The notes under the pieces were generated by a model that saw only the letters and a list, made by a program, of their open reading frames with translations, did not search any database and was not told the origin of the DNA. A stretch of DNA of 64,000 nt. Origin: Jiella marina (lineage in GTDB: Bacteria; Pseudomonadota; Alphaproteobacteria; Rhizobiales; Rhizobiaceae). Each line of letters starts with the position of its first letter. Position 1 is the first letter of the stretch. Made by a program: the position numbers and the translations under genes. This document shows positions 47,448-57,601 of the stretch, one piece after another. The stretch covers positions 124,001 to 188,000 of the forward strand of contig NZ_JAKQZG010000001.1 of NCBI RefSeq assembly GCF_024359545.1, in the 5' to 3' direction.

Positions 47448-47687
47448 ATGCCGCTTTATTATTTCGACGTTCTAGACGGCGAGCGGTTCATCCGAGATGA
47501 AACCGGCCACGAATGCGCAGATGTCGCCGCTATTCGGCGAGCGGCAATCGAATCGCTTCCCGGTATGGCTTCCGACGTCATGCCGGATGGCGATCGCCAC
47601 AGCATCGCCGTCAAGGTGCGGGACGGAGACGGCGTCTATGTCTACGAAGCAGCGCTGACGCTGAACGCGGGACCTGTCGACCGATAA
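47448..47687 (+). CDS. DUF6894 small protein
   Basis: A 79-residue protein (80 if the GTG at 47445 is used) beginning MPLYYFDVLDGERFIRDETG, the usual opening of the rhizobial DUF6894 family, whose members are small, numerous and of unknown function. GGAG lies about 10 bases upstream. It follows the second Crp gene on the same strand, where such proteins often accompany stress regulators. Confidence 0.82.
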   Translation: MPLYYFDVLDGERFIRDETGHECADVAAIRRAAIESLPGMASDVMPDGDRHSIAVKVRDGDGVYVYEAALTLNAGPVDR

Positions 47688-47702
47688 GTTAGCCCGAATT
47701 TG

Positions 47703-47746
47703 CGAAAAATCGCCTTATTTTTTGTCATGCTTGAATAAAAATCGCC
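47703..47746 (+). terminator. Weak terminator and direct repeats after the DUF6894 gene
   Basis: GCGA-AAAA-TCGC is followed by CTTATTTTTT, a weak stem with a good T-tract 15 bases past the stop. AAAAATCGCC occurs at 47705-47714 and again at 47737-47746, 32 bases apart (three helical turns), so the second copy may instead be part of a paired protein-binding site before the next gene. Confidence 0.5.
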
Positions 47747-47834
47747 CTCTGCGTGCCAAGCTTTTAACTGTTTAGCAGTGGATGTGTTTGCCATGTGCCC
47801 AGCTTGTCTTCTCACGACGAGAAGGGGCACGATC

Positions 47835-48077
47835 ATGAAGATTCACTTGGAACGAGAGATCCATGACGCGATCGAAGAAGCACGTCTGGCAGGGGTGCTG
47901 ATCTTTCGCGATGCCAGTGCGGGGATTCTCCGCCATTTCGGCAAGACACCCGATCCCGAGTTGAAGGCATTGATCGAGCGGCGAATTCTGAGTGAGGCCC
48001 GCCAGCGCGGCATCCCGGTGCTCTTCGCTCCGTCGTCGGGCTCGGCTCCCTCGACCCGACAGGAACTCGCATCCTGA
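47835..48077 (+). CDS. Small hypothetical protein
   Basis: The 80-residue product starts MKIHLEREIHDAIEEARLAG with an AAGGGG site about 8 bases upstream. It appears to be a soluble alpha-helical protein with a Ser/Pro-rich end. I do not recognise the family. An in-frame start at 47778 would add a Cys-rich 19-residue stretch and looks less likely. Real-gene status is supported by the ribosome site and codon pattern only. Confidence 0.6.
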   Translation: MKIHLEREIHDAIEEARLAGVLIFRDASAGILRHFGKTPDPELKALIERRILSEARQRGIPVLFAPSSGSAPSTRQELAS

Positions 48078-48208
48078 ACCGCTGATCCAGGACGGAATGA
48101 CGCTCTCTCCGATGCCGCCGTCTCCGCCATCGAGAAGCGCGGTCCACATTCCTGTTTCCCTCTATGCTTGGCGCAATGATAGTCTGCCGCTCTGACGGGG
48201 AGACGGCG

Positions 48209-48874
48209 ATGAAGGATGCGGAGGTCAATCGCGAGAGGATGGTGCGGCTCATCGCCTCGCGCGGCGTTCGCGACGCACGCGTCCTTGCCGCCATGTCCGA
48301 GGTGCCGCGCGAAGCCTTCGTCAGGCCCGACCTGATCGACTTCGCCCATGAGGACGCGCCGCTCTCGATCGGCGAAGGTCAGACGATTTCACAACCGACC
48401 ATGGTCGCTCTGATGCTCGAAGCCGCCCGGATCGGCCCGAAGGACAGGGTCCTCGAAATTGGCGCCGGTTCCGGCTATGCGGCCGCCGTCATCAGCCGTC
48501 TGGCGCGGGAGGTCCATGCAATCGAGCGCCTTCGCTCGCTTGGCGAGAAGGCGGCCGAGAGCTTTCGTCGCCTCGGTTATGAGAACATCGATCTTGCGAT
48601 CGGAGATGGCACGAAGGGACGACCCGACGCCGCTCCCTATGACGCCATCGTGGTCTCCGCCGCAGCGGAGCGAATGCCGGACTCGCTGAAGGACCAGCTT
48701 GCGATTGGCGGGCGCCTGATCATCCCGGTGGGTGATCGTGGCAGACAGACTCTCAAGCGGATCACTCGGCTGACCGAGCATCGCTTTGACGAAGAAATTC
48801 TCGCGAACGTCCTGTTCGTTCCCCTGATCGCGGATGAGGAACCGCCGGAACCCGGACGAAGAGACGATCCCTGA
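48209..48874 (+). CDS. pcm: Protein-L-isoaspartate O-methyltransferase
   Basis: The 221-residue methyltransferase repairs isoaspartyl residues by methylation with S-adenosylmethionine. The N-terminal substrate motif (PREAFVRPDLIDFAHEDAPL), GQTISQPTMVALM and the SAM site VLEIGAGSGYAAAVI are intact. The ATG at 48209 has GGGGAG six bases upstream; the frame is open back to 48164. It ends four bases before the pyrE stop, tail to tail. Confidence 0.93.
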   Translation: MKDAEVNRERMVRLIASRGVRDARVLAAMSEVPREAFVRPDLIDFAHEDAPLSIGEGQTISQPTMVALMLEAARIGPKDRVLEIGAGSGYAAAVISRLAREVHAIERLRSLGEKAAESFRRLGYENIDLAIGDGTKGRPDAAPYDAIVVSAAAERMPDSLKDQLAIGGRLIIPVGDRGRQTLKRITRLTEHRFDEEILANVLFVPLIADEEPPEPGRRDDP

Positions 48875-48878
48875 CGGC

Positions 48879-49574
48879 TCAGCTGGGGCGTTCGGAGATG
48901 CCGCCGTTTCTGGCCGACCAATCGAGCGGCGCCTTCAGGAAGCTTTCGACCTCGGCCAGGGTCTGCGGAGAAAAGCGCTCTTCCTCCTGGCAGACACGCA
49001 GCACGTCCCACCAGGTCGCGAGATAGTGCAGCCGCATGCCGGCAGCCTGCAGGCGCTCGGGCGTATCGGGAAAGATGTCGTAATAGAAGACCGCGAAGGT
49101 GTCGGTCACGTTGGCGCCCGCGCGGTTGATGGCCTCGGCGAATTTCACCTTGCTGCCGCCGTCCGTCGTCAGATCCTCGACGAGAAGCACCCGGGCACCC
49201 TCGGCGAGCGCGCCCTCGATCTGGGCGTCGCGACCGAATCCCTTCGGCTTCTTGCGGACATACTGCATCGGAAGGCCGAGCTTGTCGGAAAGCCACGCCG
49301 CAAAGGGAATTCCGGCCGTCTCGCCGCCGATGACGGTGTCGAACTGTTCGAAGCCGGCACCGCGCAGGACGACCGATGCGGCGAAGTCCATGATCGCGGC
49401 GCGGATGCGCGGGTAGGAGATCAGCTTGCGACAGTCGATATAGACCGGGCTCGCCAGACCGGAGGTGAAGGTGAAGGGCTGATCGGCCCGGAAATGCACG
49501 GCCTCGATCTCCAGGAGCATCCTGGCCACCGTGTCGGCAATCAGCGTGCGGTCGGGAAACGTATTGGAAAACAT
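48879..49574 (-). CDS. pyrE: Orotate phosphoribosyltransferase
   Basis: PyrE (231 residues) makes orotidine 5'-phosphate from orotate and PRPP. The PRPP-binding motif [14 protein letters not shown], the flexible-loop lysines in [10 protein letters not shown], and [14 protein letters not shown] are visible. The start at 49574 gives the usual alphaproteobacterial length; the upstream open frame is intergenic. It stands alone, convergent with pcm. Confidence 0.95.
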   Translation of the reverse strand: MFSNTFPDRTLIADTVARMLLEIEAVHFRADQPFTFTSGLASPVYIDCRKLISYPRIRAAIMDFAASVVLRGAGFEQFDTVIGGETAGIPFAAWLSDKLGLPMQYVRKKPKGFGRDAQIEGALAEGARVLLVEDLTTDGGSKVKFAEAINRAGANVTDTFAVFYYDIFPDTPERLQAAGMRLHYLATWWDVLRVCQEEERFSPQTLAEVESFLKAPLDWSARNGGISERPS

Positions 49575-49876
49575 CGTCGCGGCCTGTTCGTTTGTCGGCT
49601 TGTCTGGCTGGCAGCTTTTCGCATGCTTTGGCAAGCGTGCAAGCGATATTCCAGTCGCCTGCCGCCAATCCAATGCATCGCCGCAGCTTTGGCACGCGAT
49701 CCGAAGCGGGGCGCCGGGCAAACTTTTTTGCGAACCACCTTGACATTCCGGCCCATAGTCGCCCCGTTATTCAGAGGTCGTCGAGCAATTTGAGGCACGA
49801 AACCGTGGGTCAGATTGGTGACGGCTGCCGCTATTTCAGGGTATGAATGCCCGTTTCCTCATAAACAGGAAGTAGA
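49575..49876. promoter_or_regulatory. Divergent promoter region of pyrE and proV
   Basis: These 302 bases contain the promoters of pyrE (minus) and proVWX (plus). Near the proV start, AGGAAG serves as ribosome site. I see no clear operator. No gene is supported. Confidence 0.5.
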
Positions 49877-51070
49877 ATGGGTGATGTAGAGGCCTTACAA
49901 GTCAAGAACTTGTTCAAGGTATTCGGGGAGTCTCCGAAAGAGGCGATCGATCTTTATCGCAAGGGCTGGAACAAGGACAAGATATTCTCCGAAACCGGCA
50001 TGATGCTTGGCGTCTGCGACGCGAGCTTCTCGGTCCGCGAGGGAGAGATCTTCGTCGTGATGGGGCTCTCCGGTTCGGGCAAGTCGACACTGGTGCGCAT
50101 GCTCAACCGGCTGATCACGCCGACGGCCGGGGAGATCATCGTCGGAGGCGATGACATCGCTGCGATGAGCGAAAAGGAACTGATGGCGTTTCGACGCAAG
50201 CACATCTCGATGGTGTTTCAGTCCTTTGCCCTGATGCCGCACATGAACGTCCTGCAGAACACCGCGCTCGGCCTCGAATTGTCCGGTGTCCCGCTCGCCA
50301 AGCGCGAGGCGAGGGCGCAGGAGGCGCTCGAACAGGTCGGTCTCGGCGCCAATGCCCGGAATTATCCGAACGAATTGTCCGGCGGCATGCAGCAGCGCGT
50401 CGGTCTTGCGCGGGCGCTCGCCAACGACCCGTCGATCCTGCTGATGGACGAAGCGTTCTCCGCTCTCGACCCGCTGATCCGCACCGAGATGCAGGACGAA
50501 CTACTCGAACTGCAGTCGCAGCATCGCCGGACCGTCGTCTTCATTTCCCATGACCTTGATGAAGCGATGCGCATCGGCGATCGCATCGCGATCATGCAAG
50601 GCGGGCAGGTGGTCCAGGTGGGAGAACCGGACGACATCCTGAAGAACCCGGCCAACGATTATGTGCGATCGTTCTTCCGCGGCGTGAACGTGCAAGATGT
50701 CTTCACCGCAGAGGATATCGCAAAGGACGAGATCCTGCCGGTCCTCCGCGAGGATCTCGCTCCCGCCGCTGCGAGAGAGAAGTTGGGCCAGCATGGCTTC
50801 GCCTATGTCGTGGATTCGGGAGGGCGGTATGCGGGAACACTGTCTCGCGCATCCCTGGACCAGAAATCCGATGGAGCCGAATTGTCGAAGGCCTTCATGA
50901 ACAGCGTCGATCCGATCGACTGCGACGCGACGCTGAGTGAGATCATCGCACCGGTCGCACGCTCGGCGTGCCCGCTTCCCGTTATCGGCAAGGATGGCCG
51001 GTTCATCGGCGGCGTCAGTCGCGAAAACCTGTTGAAGGCAATGTCGCGGGAAGGACAGGCTGATGGCTGA
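49877..51070 (+). CDS. proV: Glycine betaine/choline importer ATPase (ProV/ChoV type)
   Basis: The 397-residue ATPase has the ProV N-terminus ([18 protein letters not shown]), Walker A (GLSGSGKST), signature ([12 protein letters not shown]), Walker B ([12 protein letters not shown]) and C-terminal paired CBS domains (about 285-395), which sense ionic strength in OpuA-type importers. It drives uptake of quaternary ammonium osmoprotectants. proW overlaps by eight bases. Sequence does not decide between betaine and choline. Confidence 0.93.
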   Translation: MGDVEALQVKNLFKVFGESPKEAIDLYRKGWNKDKIFSETGMMLGVCDASFSVREGEIFVVMGLSGSGKSTLVRMLNRLITPTAGEIIVGGDDIAAMSEKELMAFRRKHISMVFQSFALMPHMNVLQNTALGLELSGVPLAKREARAQEALEQVGLGANARNYPNELSGGMQQRVGLARALANDPSILLMDEAFSALDPLIRTEMQDELLELQSQHRRTVVFISHDLDEAMRIGDRIAIMQGGQVVQVGEPDDILKNPANDYVRSFFRGVNVQDVFTAEDIAKDEILPVLREDLAPAAAREKLGQHGFAYVVDSGGRYAGTLSRASLDQKSDGAELSKAFMNSVDPIDCDATLSEIIAPVARSACPLPVIGKDGRFIGGVSRENLLKAMSREGQADG

Positions 51071-52286
51071 GACGACAGGCATTCTTCTCGCCCAGGCGGA
51101 CAATCCCTGGGCAACCGGTGGCGGCTCGAGCGGAGAATCGGACGCCGGCTCGACCGGCGGAGCCACGACCGCACCCGCAGCGTCCGAGGGTGGCGCGGCG
51201 CCCAACCCCTGGGGCGGCGGTGGAGGTGGAGGTGACGCCGCTTCGTCGCCCCCCGGCACGGTGTCGGAGACCCCCGACTGGCTCTCTCAGGTGCCTGAAG
51301 CCGAGGTCCAGACCTTCGACTGGCTACACCCGTTCGACTACGCCGTCATCCCGCTCAACGACTGGGTCGACAGCGCACTCGACTGGGTCGTCGCCAATCT
51401 GCGGCCGGTCTTCCAGGCCATCCGTTTTCCCGTCGATGCCGTGCTCGGCTTCATCGAAGCCACCCTGCAAGGGGTACCGCCACTCCTCATGGTCCTGCTC
51501 GTGGGTCTGATTGCCTGGCAGGCGGCTGGGCTTTCGCTTGGCATCGGCGCGATCCTCTCGCTGATCTTCGTCGGTCTCATCGGCGCCTGGGCCGAATCCA
51601 TGGTCACGCTCGCTCTGGTGTTCACTTCGGTGTTCTTCTGCGTGTTGATCGGGCTGCCCACGGGCATCTGGCTCTCACGCAACGACCGGGCCGCGAGCAC
51701 GCTCAGACCGGTTCTCGATGCCATGCAGACGACACCGGCCTTCGTCTATCTCGTGCCGATCGTCATGCTGTTCGGCATCGGCAACGTCCCCGGGGTGGTG
51801 GTGACCATCATCTTCGCCCTGCCGCCGCTGATCCGGCTCACCAATCTCGCCATCCGCCAGGTGCCTTCGGACCTGATCGAAGCGGCCAACAGCTTCGGCG
51901 CGTCGAAACGGCAGTTGTTGTTCAAGGTCCAGCTCCCGATCGCCATGCCGACGATCATGGCCGGCGTCAATCAGACGCTGATGCTTGCTCTGTCGATGGT
52001 CGTCATCGCATCGATGATCGCCGTGGGCGGGCTCGGCCAGATGGTGCTGCGTGGAATCGGCCGCCTCGACATGGGGCTTGCAACGGTCGGCGGGATCGGC
52101 ATCGTGATCCTGGCGATTCTCATCGACCGCGTGACCCAGGCACTGGGGACCTCCCGCCGGGATCGCGGCAATCTCGCCTGGTACGAGACCGGCCCAGCCG
52201 GCTATGCGCGCCGCGCCTATCTGCGGATGCGGGGATCAGGTGACGAGAATGCCGAGGACAGCCATCGCACCAAGATGGCCTCGTGA
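51063..52286 (+). CDS. proW: Glycine betaine/choline importer permease (ProW type)
   Basis: The 407-residue permease begins with a roughly 65-residue Gly/Ser/Pro-rich region containing two NPW motifs and a seven-glycine run, then a periplasmic/amphipathic stretch and six or so membrane helices (about 130-365). The EAA loop ([20 protein letters not shown]) contacts ProV. The low-complexity N-terminal region is longer and more glycine-rich than in typical ProW. It overlaps proV and precedes proX by 105 bases. Confidence 0.93.
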   Translation: MAETTGILLAQADNPWATGGGSSGESDAGSTGGATTAPAASEGGAAPNPWGGGGGGGDAASSPPGTVSETPDWLSQVPEAEVQTFDWLHPFDYAVIPLNDWVDSALDWVVANLRPVFQAIRFPVDAVLGFIEATLQGVPPLLMVLLVGLIAWQAAGLSLGIGAILSLIFVGLIGAWAESMVTLALVFTSVFFCVLIGLPTGIWLSRNDRAASTLRPVLDAMQTTPAFVYLVPIVMLFGIGNVPGVVVTIIFALPPLIRLTNLAIRQVPSDLIEAANSFGASKRQLLFKVQLPIAMPTIMAGVNQTLMLALSMVVIASMIAVGGLGQMVLRGIGRLDMGLATVGGIGIVILAILIDRVTQALGTSRRDRGNLAWYETGPAGYARRAYLRMRGSGDENAEDSHRTKMAS

Positions 52287-52391
52287 CCGCGCCTGTCTGT
52301 GCGGTTTCGAAACCAATCGATCGTTTGACATTGCACCGTCCGCAACAAGGTGTGGGGGGTGCGATCGAACGAAATCAAGAGGGAGACATCC

Positions 52392-53420
52392 ATGACATTG
52401 ATGACAACCAAGCGCACTCTCATGGCATGCGTCGCGGCAGCGGGCCTGTCCTTCGCCGCTGCCGGCGGACCGGCCTTCGCGCAGGATTCGGAAATGCCGG
52501 GCGAGGGCGTTTCGGTCACGCCGCTGAAGTCCTCGATTGCGGAAGAGACCTTCCAGACGCTTCTTGTGTCGAAGGCGCTTGAGGAACTCGGCTACGACGT
52601 CAGCGACATCAAGGAACTGGAATACGCTGCAGGACACGTCGCGATCGGTAATGGCGACGGCACCTTCATGGCCGACCATTGGGATCCGCTGCATTCCGAC
52701 TTCTACACGGCTGCCGGCGGTGACGAGAAGATTTATCGCGAGGGCGTCTATTCGCCGGGCGCGCTGCAGGGCTATCTCATCGACAAGAAGACGGCCGAAG
52801 AGCACAACATCACCAATATCGGCCAGCTCAAGGATCCGGAGATCGCCAAGCTCTTCGACAATGATGGAGACGGCAAGGCGGATCTCGCAGGCTGCACGCC
52901 GGGCTGGGGCTGCGAAGGCGTGATCGAGCATCAGCTCGATGCGTTTGAACTCCGCGATACCGTCACACACAATCAGGGTTCCTACTCGGCGATCATCGCC
53001 GACACGATCACCCGCTTTCAGGATGGGCAGCCGGTCCTCTACTACACCTGGACGCCTTACTGGGTCTCCGGCGTGATGGTGCCGGGCCAGGACGTGACCT
53101 GGCTGAACGTGCCGTTCTCGTCGCTTCCGGGCGAGCGCTCCGACGTTGACACGTCGCTGCCTGACGGCTCGAACTACGGTTTCGAGGCCAACAACCAGCG
53201 GATCATCGCCAATCGCGAATTCGCCGAGGCGAACCCGGCGGCCGCGAAGCTCTTCGAGATCATGGAGCTCTCGGCCAACGACATCAGTGCCCAGAACCTT
53301 CTGATGCGTGACGGACAGGACTCCGAGGCCGACATCGAGCGTCATGCCGATGCCTGGATCCAGGGCCATCAGGAGCAGTGGAACGAATGGCTCGAAGAGG
53401 CGCGCGCCGCCGCCGAGTAA
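52392..53420 (+). CDS. proX: Glycine betaine/choline-binding protein (ProX type)
   Basis: The 342-residue periplasmic protein has a signal peptide (about 1-31, ending AFA before QDS). The aromatic ligand-box regions [13 protein letters not shown] and [10 protein letters not shown] follow the ProX pattern for a trimethylammonium group. CTPGWGC may form a disulfide, as in E. coli ProX. The start at 52392 follows GGGAGAC. A strong terminator follows the gene. Confidence 0.93.
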   Translation: MTLMTTKRTLMACVAAAGLSFAAAGGPAFAQDSEMPGEGVSVTPLKSSIAEETFQTLLVSKALEELGYDVSDIKELEYAAGHVAIGNGDGTFMADHWDPLHSDFYTAAGGDEKIYREGVYSPGALQGYLIDKKTAEEHNITNIGQLKDPEIAKLFDNDGDGKADLAGCTPGWGCEGVIEHQLDAFELRDTVTHNQGSYSAIIADTITRFQDGQPVLYYTWTPYWVSGVMVPGQDVTWLNVPFSSLPGERSDVDTSLPDGSNYGFEANNQRIIANREFAEANPAAAKLFEIMELSANDISAQNLLMRDGQDSEADIERHADAWIQGHQEQWNEWLEEARAAAE

Positions 53421-53484
53421 GCGCGACGCACGATCTCAAATCGGCGAGGTGTCGGCTCTGCTTCGACGCCTTGCACAGTGCTTC

Positions 53485-53512
53485 AGCGCCGGCCCGAGGG
53501 CCGGCGCTTTTG
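53485..53512 (+). terminator. Intrinsic terminator of proVWX
   Basis: A GC-rich perfect inverted repeat (AGCGCCGGCCC at 53485-53495 and its complement at 53498-53508) runs into TTTTGCGTTT, 64 bases past the proX stop. It is the most classical terminator in the window. Confidence 0.92.
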
Positions 53513-53907
53513 CGTTTCTGGAGGCCTGAAGCTGTCGGGTCCTCCAGATGGCAGGGCACCTTCGCGCGTTCCTCGCGGCCCGAATTCGATGCTCTGCTAG
53601 CACACGCAACGATTCCCCGGAGTGGTGCGACGACCGCTGCAATCTCGGGCATTTGACGAAGGTTGATTGTGGTCGTGAGGGTCGCCCCGGACCGGGAGCG
53701 GGCCAAAATCATCGGCTTCGCAATCCCTCCCGTGGTGGGATCTTCCGAGCCGAAAGCAGCTCGATGAAGGCCCTCGAAGGCTGGAACCCATGGCGCTCCC
53801 GATAAGCCGGAAAAGGGCGCCTTGCCCGTCCCTCTGCGGTCTCGATCAGGCCGAGTCGCCTGACTGGCGACAGAACATCGCCGCAAGTTCTGATGAACAG
53901 CTGCCTT
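53513..53907. other. 395-bp region between the proX and rne terminators
   Basis: No supported gene. Frames read here have no ribosome site and no recognisable sequence. The region separates convergent transcripts and could hold old remnants, but I see none. Confidence 0.4.
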
Positions 53908-53931
53908 GCGACCGGCGCTGGCGCCGGTCGC
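53908..53931 (-). terminator. Hairpin after rne
   Basis: A perfect 11-bp inverted repeat (GCGACCGGCGC at 53908-53918 with its complement at 53921-53931) lies 16 bases past the rne stop. Only a two-base centre and no T-tract are present, so it may protect the 3' end as much as terminate. Confidence 0.65.
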
Positions 53932-53947
53932 AGGAGATCAGAGAGCC

Positions 53948-56821
53948 CTAGAAGAAGCTCCGCCGTGCCCACCAGCCGGTGCGTCGCGGCTTCGATGCCG
54001 GTTCGCCTTGCTCTTCGGCGGAAGAGGTCACCACCGGCTCGGTCTTCGTCTCGGCTTCGGGCTGGTCGTCATTGGCAGCCGGCTGGCCCGAGGCGGCCGC
54101 GTCGTCCTCGACGCCGGCATGACCGTCGATCGGTGCGGATGTCGTTTCGACCTCTTCTACTGGCGCACCCGAGTCCGCCGGATCCATGCTCTCGGCCTCG
54201 ATGAGAGGGGGCATCTCTCGAACAGGCTCGCTGACAGTCTCGGGCTCTGCGCCGCTGGTGGAGGCTTCGACTTCCACCACTTCGCCAGGCTGGCTGTCGG
54301 CATTCACCGTTTCGGGTTCGCCAGCGCTCGGTGCTGGAACGGAGGCTTCTCCGCCATCATGATCCGAGTTGTCGGACGCTTCGCCCTCGGTGGTCTGGTC
54401 GCCGGACGCCGCGACGGCGTCGTCGCTTTCGCCGTCTCTGTTGTCGCTGCCGTCGCCATTTTCGGTGCGATGCCGGCGACCACCGCGACGACCGCGGCGG
54501 CGGCGACGCGAACCGCGTCCGCCATTGTCGGAATCGCTGTTGTCATCGTCCCCGGAATCGGAGTCGTCGCTGTCCTCGTCGTCGGACGACGCATTGTCGC
54601 TCGTCTGCTGGCCTTCGGCGCTGGCTTCCTGGCTGTCGCCACGGTCACCGCGGCGCTTCTTACGCCGGCGGCGTCGGCGCTTGCCGTTTTCGTTGCCGTC
54701 CGACTGCCGATCGTCGCTCTCGTCGTCTCCAGCCGAGGCATCTGCAACGACATCGCTGCCAACCTCGTCGGTGGCGCCTTCGTCGGCGACAACTGATTCC
54801 GGATGGGCAGCCTCCTGGACGATCATCGGCTGCAGCGCTTCGGCGCCGTGCTCGATGTTGATCGCCTGATGGCCGCCGTTCTCGTCGGCCTCGATGACGA
54901 TCTTGAGACCATAGAGCTGCTCCAGCTCCTCGATACGACGACGCTTTTCGTTGAGCACATAGAGCGCGGTCGCCGTCGGGACCTTGACGATCAGATCGTG
55001 GTTGGAGTGCTTCTGCAGATGTTCCTCGATGCTCCTGAGGACATGCAGGGCGAGGGAGGAGGCGCTGCGGATGTGGCCGGCACCCTCGCAGACCGGGCAG
55101 GCCTGCATGGTCGATTCCAGCACGCTCGCCCGGATGCGCTGCCGGCTCATCTCCAGAAGGCCGAAATGCGAGATCTTGCCGACCTGGATGCGGGCGCGGT
55201 CGTTCTTCAGGCAGTCCTTCAGCTTCTTCTCGACGGCGCGGTTGTTCCGCTTTTCCTCCATGTCGATGAAGTCGATGACGATCAGTCCGGCGAGATCGCG
55301 CAGGCGCAGTTGCCGGGCGACTTCCTCCGCCGCCTCCAGATTGGTCTGGAAAGCCGTGTCCTCGATCGAGTGTTCCCGCGTCGACCGTCCGGAGTTGACG
55401 TCGATCGCGACCAGCGCCTCCGTCTGGTTGATGATGATGTAGCCGCCGGATTTCAGCGTGACATGCGGCTGCAGCATCTTGTCGAGCTGCGCCTCGATGC
55501 CTTGCCGCGCGAAGATCGGCGTCGGATCGCGATAGGGCTGGACCACCTTGGCCTGGCTCGGCATGAGCATCCGCATGAAGTCCTTGGCTTCGCGGTACCC
55601 CGCTTCGCCGGCAACGAGGATCTGGTCGATATCCTTGTTGTAAAGGTCGCGGATCGATCGCTTGATCAGGCTGCCTTCCTCGTAGACGAGGGCAGGGGCG
55701 ATCGAAGAGAGCGTCACGGTGCGCACCGTCTCCCAGAGACGCATCAGATATTCGTAGTCGCGCTTCACTTCGGCCTTGGTGCGGTTCGCACCGGCCGTGC
55801 GCAGGATGATCCCCATGCCCTTCGGCACATCGAGGTCGCGCACGACTTCCTTCAGCCGCTTGCGATCGGCCGCATTGGTGATCTTGCGCGAAATGCCGCC
55901 GCCACGCGCCGTGTTCGGCATGAGCACCGAATAGCGCCCCGCCAGCGACAGATAGGTGGTCAGCGCCGCGCCCTTGTTGCCGCGCTCTTCCTTGACGACC
56001 TGAACGAGCAGGATCTGGCGGCGCTTGATGACCTCCTGGATCTTGTACTGGCGGCGTGGGCGGTTCTGGCGAACGGGAACTTCCTCCATGGCGTCTTCGG
56101 AGCCGATCTCGTCGATCTCCTCCGCCTCGTCGCCATTGTCGTCGTCACCGTTGCTGTCGTCCGAATCGTCCTGCGAGGAACGCGCGCGGGTCTTGCGGCT
56201 GCGACGGGTTCGGCGGCCTCGGCCGGACGAGGTGTCTCCGCTCGCCTCGTCGCCATCCTGGTCGTCGTCTGCTGCTTTATCGCTGGAATCGTTCTCGTCG
56301 GCAGCCGTGACCGCGTCCGAGCGATCGCCAGAATCGTCGGATTGGGCGGAGTCCGACGCCGCGACGTCCCCGTTCGACTCGTCGGCGCTCTGACCTTCCT
56401 CGTTCTCAGCTTCCACCGTCTCGGAAACGACGTCTTCGTCTTCACGTGCCGCGGCCTTGCGGCGCGAGGAGCCCTTTTTGGCCCGGCTGCTCCTCTTGGG
56501 TTTCGGCTCGTCCGCCTCATCGTCGTCATCGGCGTGACCCATTTCCTCGGCCAGCAGCGCTTCGCGATCGGCCTTCGGAATCTGGTAGTAGTCGGGATGG
56601 ATCTCGCTGAAGGCGAGGAAGCCGTGCCGGTTGCCGCCATATTCGACGAAAGCGGCCTGAAGCGACGGTTCGACGCGCGTGACCTTGGCGAGGTAGATGT
56701 TTCCCTTGAGCTGCTTCTTGTGTTCGGATTCGAAGTCGAACTCTTCGACCCTGCTACCGCGTACGACAACGACGCGCGTCTCTTCCGGGTGGGACGCGTC
56801 GATTAACATTTTGTTTGCCAT
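53948..56821 (-). CDS. rne: Ribonuclease E
   Basis: RNase E (957 residues) starts mRNA decay and processes rRNA. It opens MANKMLIDASHPEETRVVVV and has an S1 domain split by an insertion (about residues 95-245) made of long acidic and Ser/Asp-rich runs. Then come the catalytic DNase I-like region (VAIDVNSGRS, and a metal aspartate in VIDFID) and the Zn-link CPVCEGAG. The C-terminal part (about 700-945) is Asp/Ser/Arg-rich and disordered and ends RRTGWWARRSFF, a conserved alphaproteobacterial tail. The start at 56821 is well placed; a long leader lies upstream. Confidence 0.96.
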   Translation of the reverse strand: MANKMLIDASHPEETRVVVVRGSRVEEFDFESEHKKQLKGNIYLAKVTRVEPSLQAAFVEYGGNRHGFLAFSEIHPDYYQIPKADREALLAEEMGHADDDDEADEPKPKRSSRAKKGSSRRKAAAREDEDVVSETVEAENEEGQSADESNGDVAASDSAQSDDSGDRSDAVTAADENDSSDKAADDDQDGDEASGDTSSGRGRRTRRSRKTRARSSQDDSDDSNGDDDNGDEAEEIDEIGSEDAMEEVPVRQNRPRRQYKIQEVIKRRQILLVQVVKEERGNKGAALTTYLSLAGRYSVLMPNTARGGGISRKITNAADRKRLKEVVRDLDVPKGMGIILRTAGANRTKAEVKRDYEYLMRLWETVRTVTLSSIAPALVYEEGSLIKRSIRDLYNKDIDQILVAGEAGYREAKDFMRMLMPSQAKVVQPYRDPTPIFARQGIEAQLDKMLQPHVTLKSGGYIIINQTEALVAIDVNSGRSTREHSIEDTAFQTNLEAAEEVARQLRLRDLAGLIVIDFIDMEEKRNNRAVEKKLKDCLKNDRARIQVGKISHFGLLEMSRQRIRASVLESTMQACPVCEGAGHIRSASSLALHVLRSIEEHLQKHSNHDLIVKVPTATALYVLNEKRRRIEELEQLYGLKIVIEADENGGHQAINIEHGAEALQPMIVQEAAHPESVVADEGATDEVGSDVVADASAGDDESDDRQSDGNENGKRRRRRRKKRRGDRGDSQEASAEGQQTSDNASSDDEDSDDSDSGDDDNSDSDNGGRGSRRRRRGRRGGRRHRTENGDGSDNRDGESDDAVAASGDQTTEGEASDNSDHDGGEASVPAPSAGEPETVNADSQPGEVVEVEASTSGAEPETVSEPVREMPPLIEAESMDPADSGAPVEEVETTSAPIDGHAGVEDDAAASGQPAANDDQPEAETKTEPVVTSSAEEQGEPASKPRRTGWWARRSFF

Positions 56822-57601
56822 TGAATGACTCCCCGGCGCTCGCGCTCGGGACTCGCCTGCTGCGCCTGGCAGTGCTGCGGTCTAGAGGAGGGCGCGAGCC
56901 CGATACGGTCGTGCCCAAGGGTCGCGCAACGACGATCTGCGTCATGTGACTGGCCCGCTCAGAGATTTGGCGGACGGAGTGCAAGCAGAGAAAATCGAAT
57001 ACGGACGGCAACAACACGACCTGTAACAACCGATGACCGCTGGAGGCGGCCGATGAACGCTTCGGTGGGCTGCCGACTTCGACAGCGACTCACCTGTAAC
57101 GATTGAGGTGTCGGCTGGAACAAACCGCTCCAGTGTCGACGAAAATCCTTATCGTGAGGCGTGGCGGCGCGCTTCAGCACCTCGTCATGGGCGGATCGGC
57201 TCTCGTGCTGCCGTCATCCGGTCTCGACCCGATCCTTCAGGTCACAAGCGGATGCGGCGCGAACGACGCCACCTTTCACCTCACCCACGCTTTTATGACG
57301 TGTGCCGGTATGTGACAAGGGTGCTGCCGAAAGGATAGGCAATAGATTTTATCGCTCCAAGCCTCGGGCAAGCTGTCGCGCGCAGTTTGCCCGACATGGG
57401 AGCAGGCGGCGCTAATCTTATGTTTTCCTTGAACTTGTCCAAGGCGCTGAGACGGTGGGGCAAGCGGCTCGTCTACGATCGAAGCCCTATCCGGCGCCGT
57501 CATGCTGATGCCAAGCTTGTGGCTATGACGTCGGCGCCGCTGCTCTGTCGCATTGTGGCACCAGATCTCCCGTATCCTGATTCCTTCAAGAGGTTCCTGG
57601 C
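56822..57601. promoter_or_regulatory. 780-bp divergent region between rne and the amidase gene
   Basis: No gene is supported. The side next to rne probably encodes a long 5' leader; in other bacteria rne autoregulates through its leader. ACCTGTAAC occurs twice, near 57020 and 57091, as direct repeats. Both promoters must lie here, but I cannot assign the boxes. Confidence 0.45.

Noticed and set aside
54803-56806. A 667-codon plus-strand open frame opposite rne
   Set aside because: It is the mirror of the GC-rich rne gene; rne has clear RNase E motifs, and the antisense product is low-complexity with no known domain.
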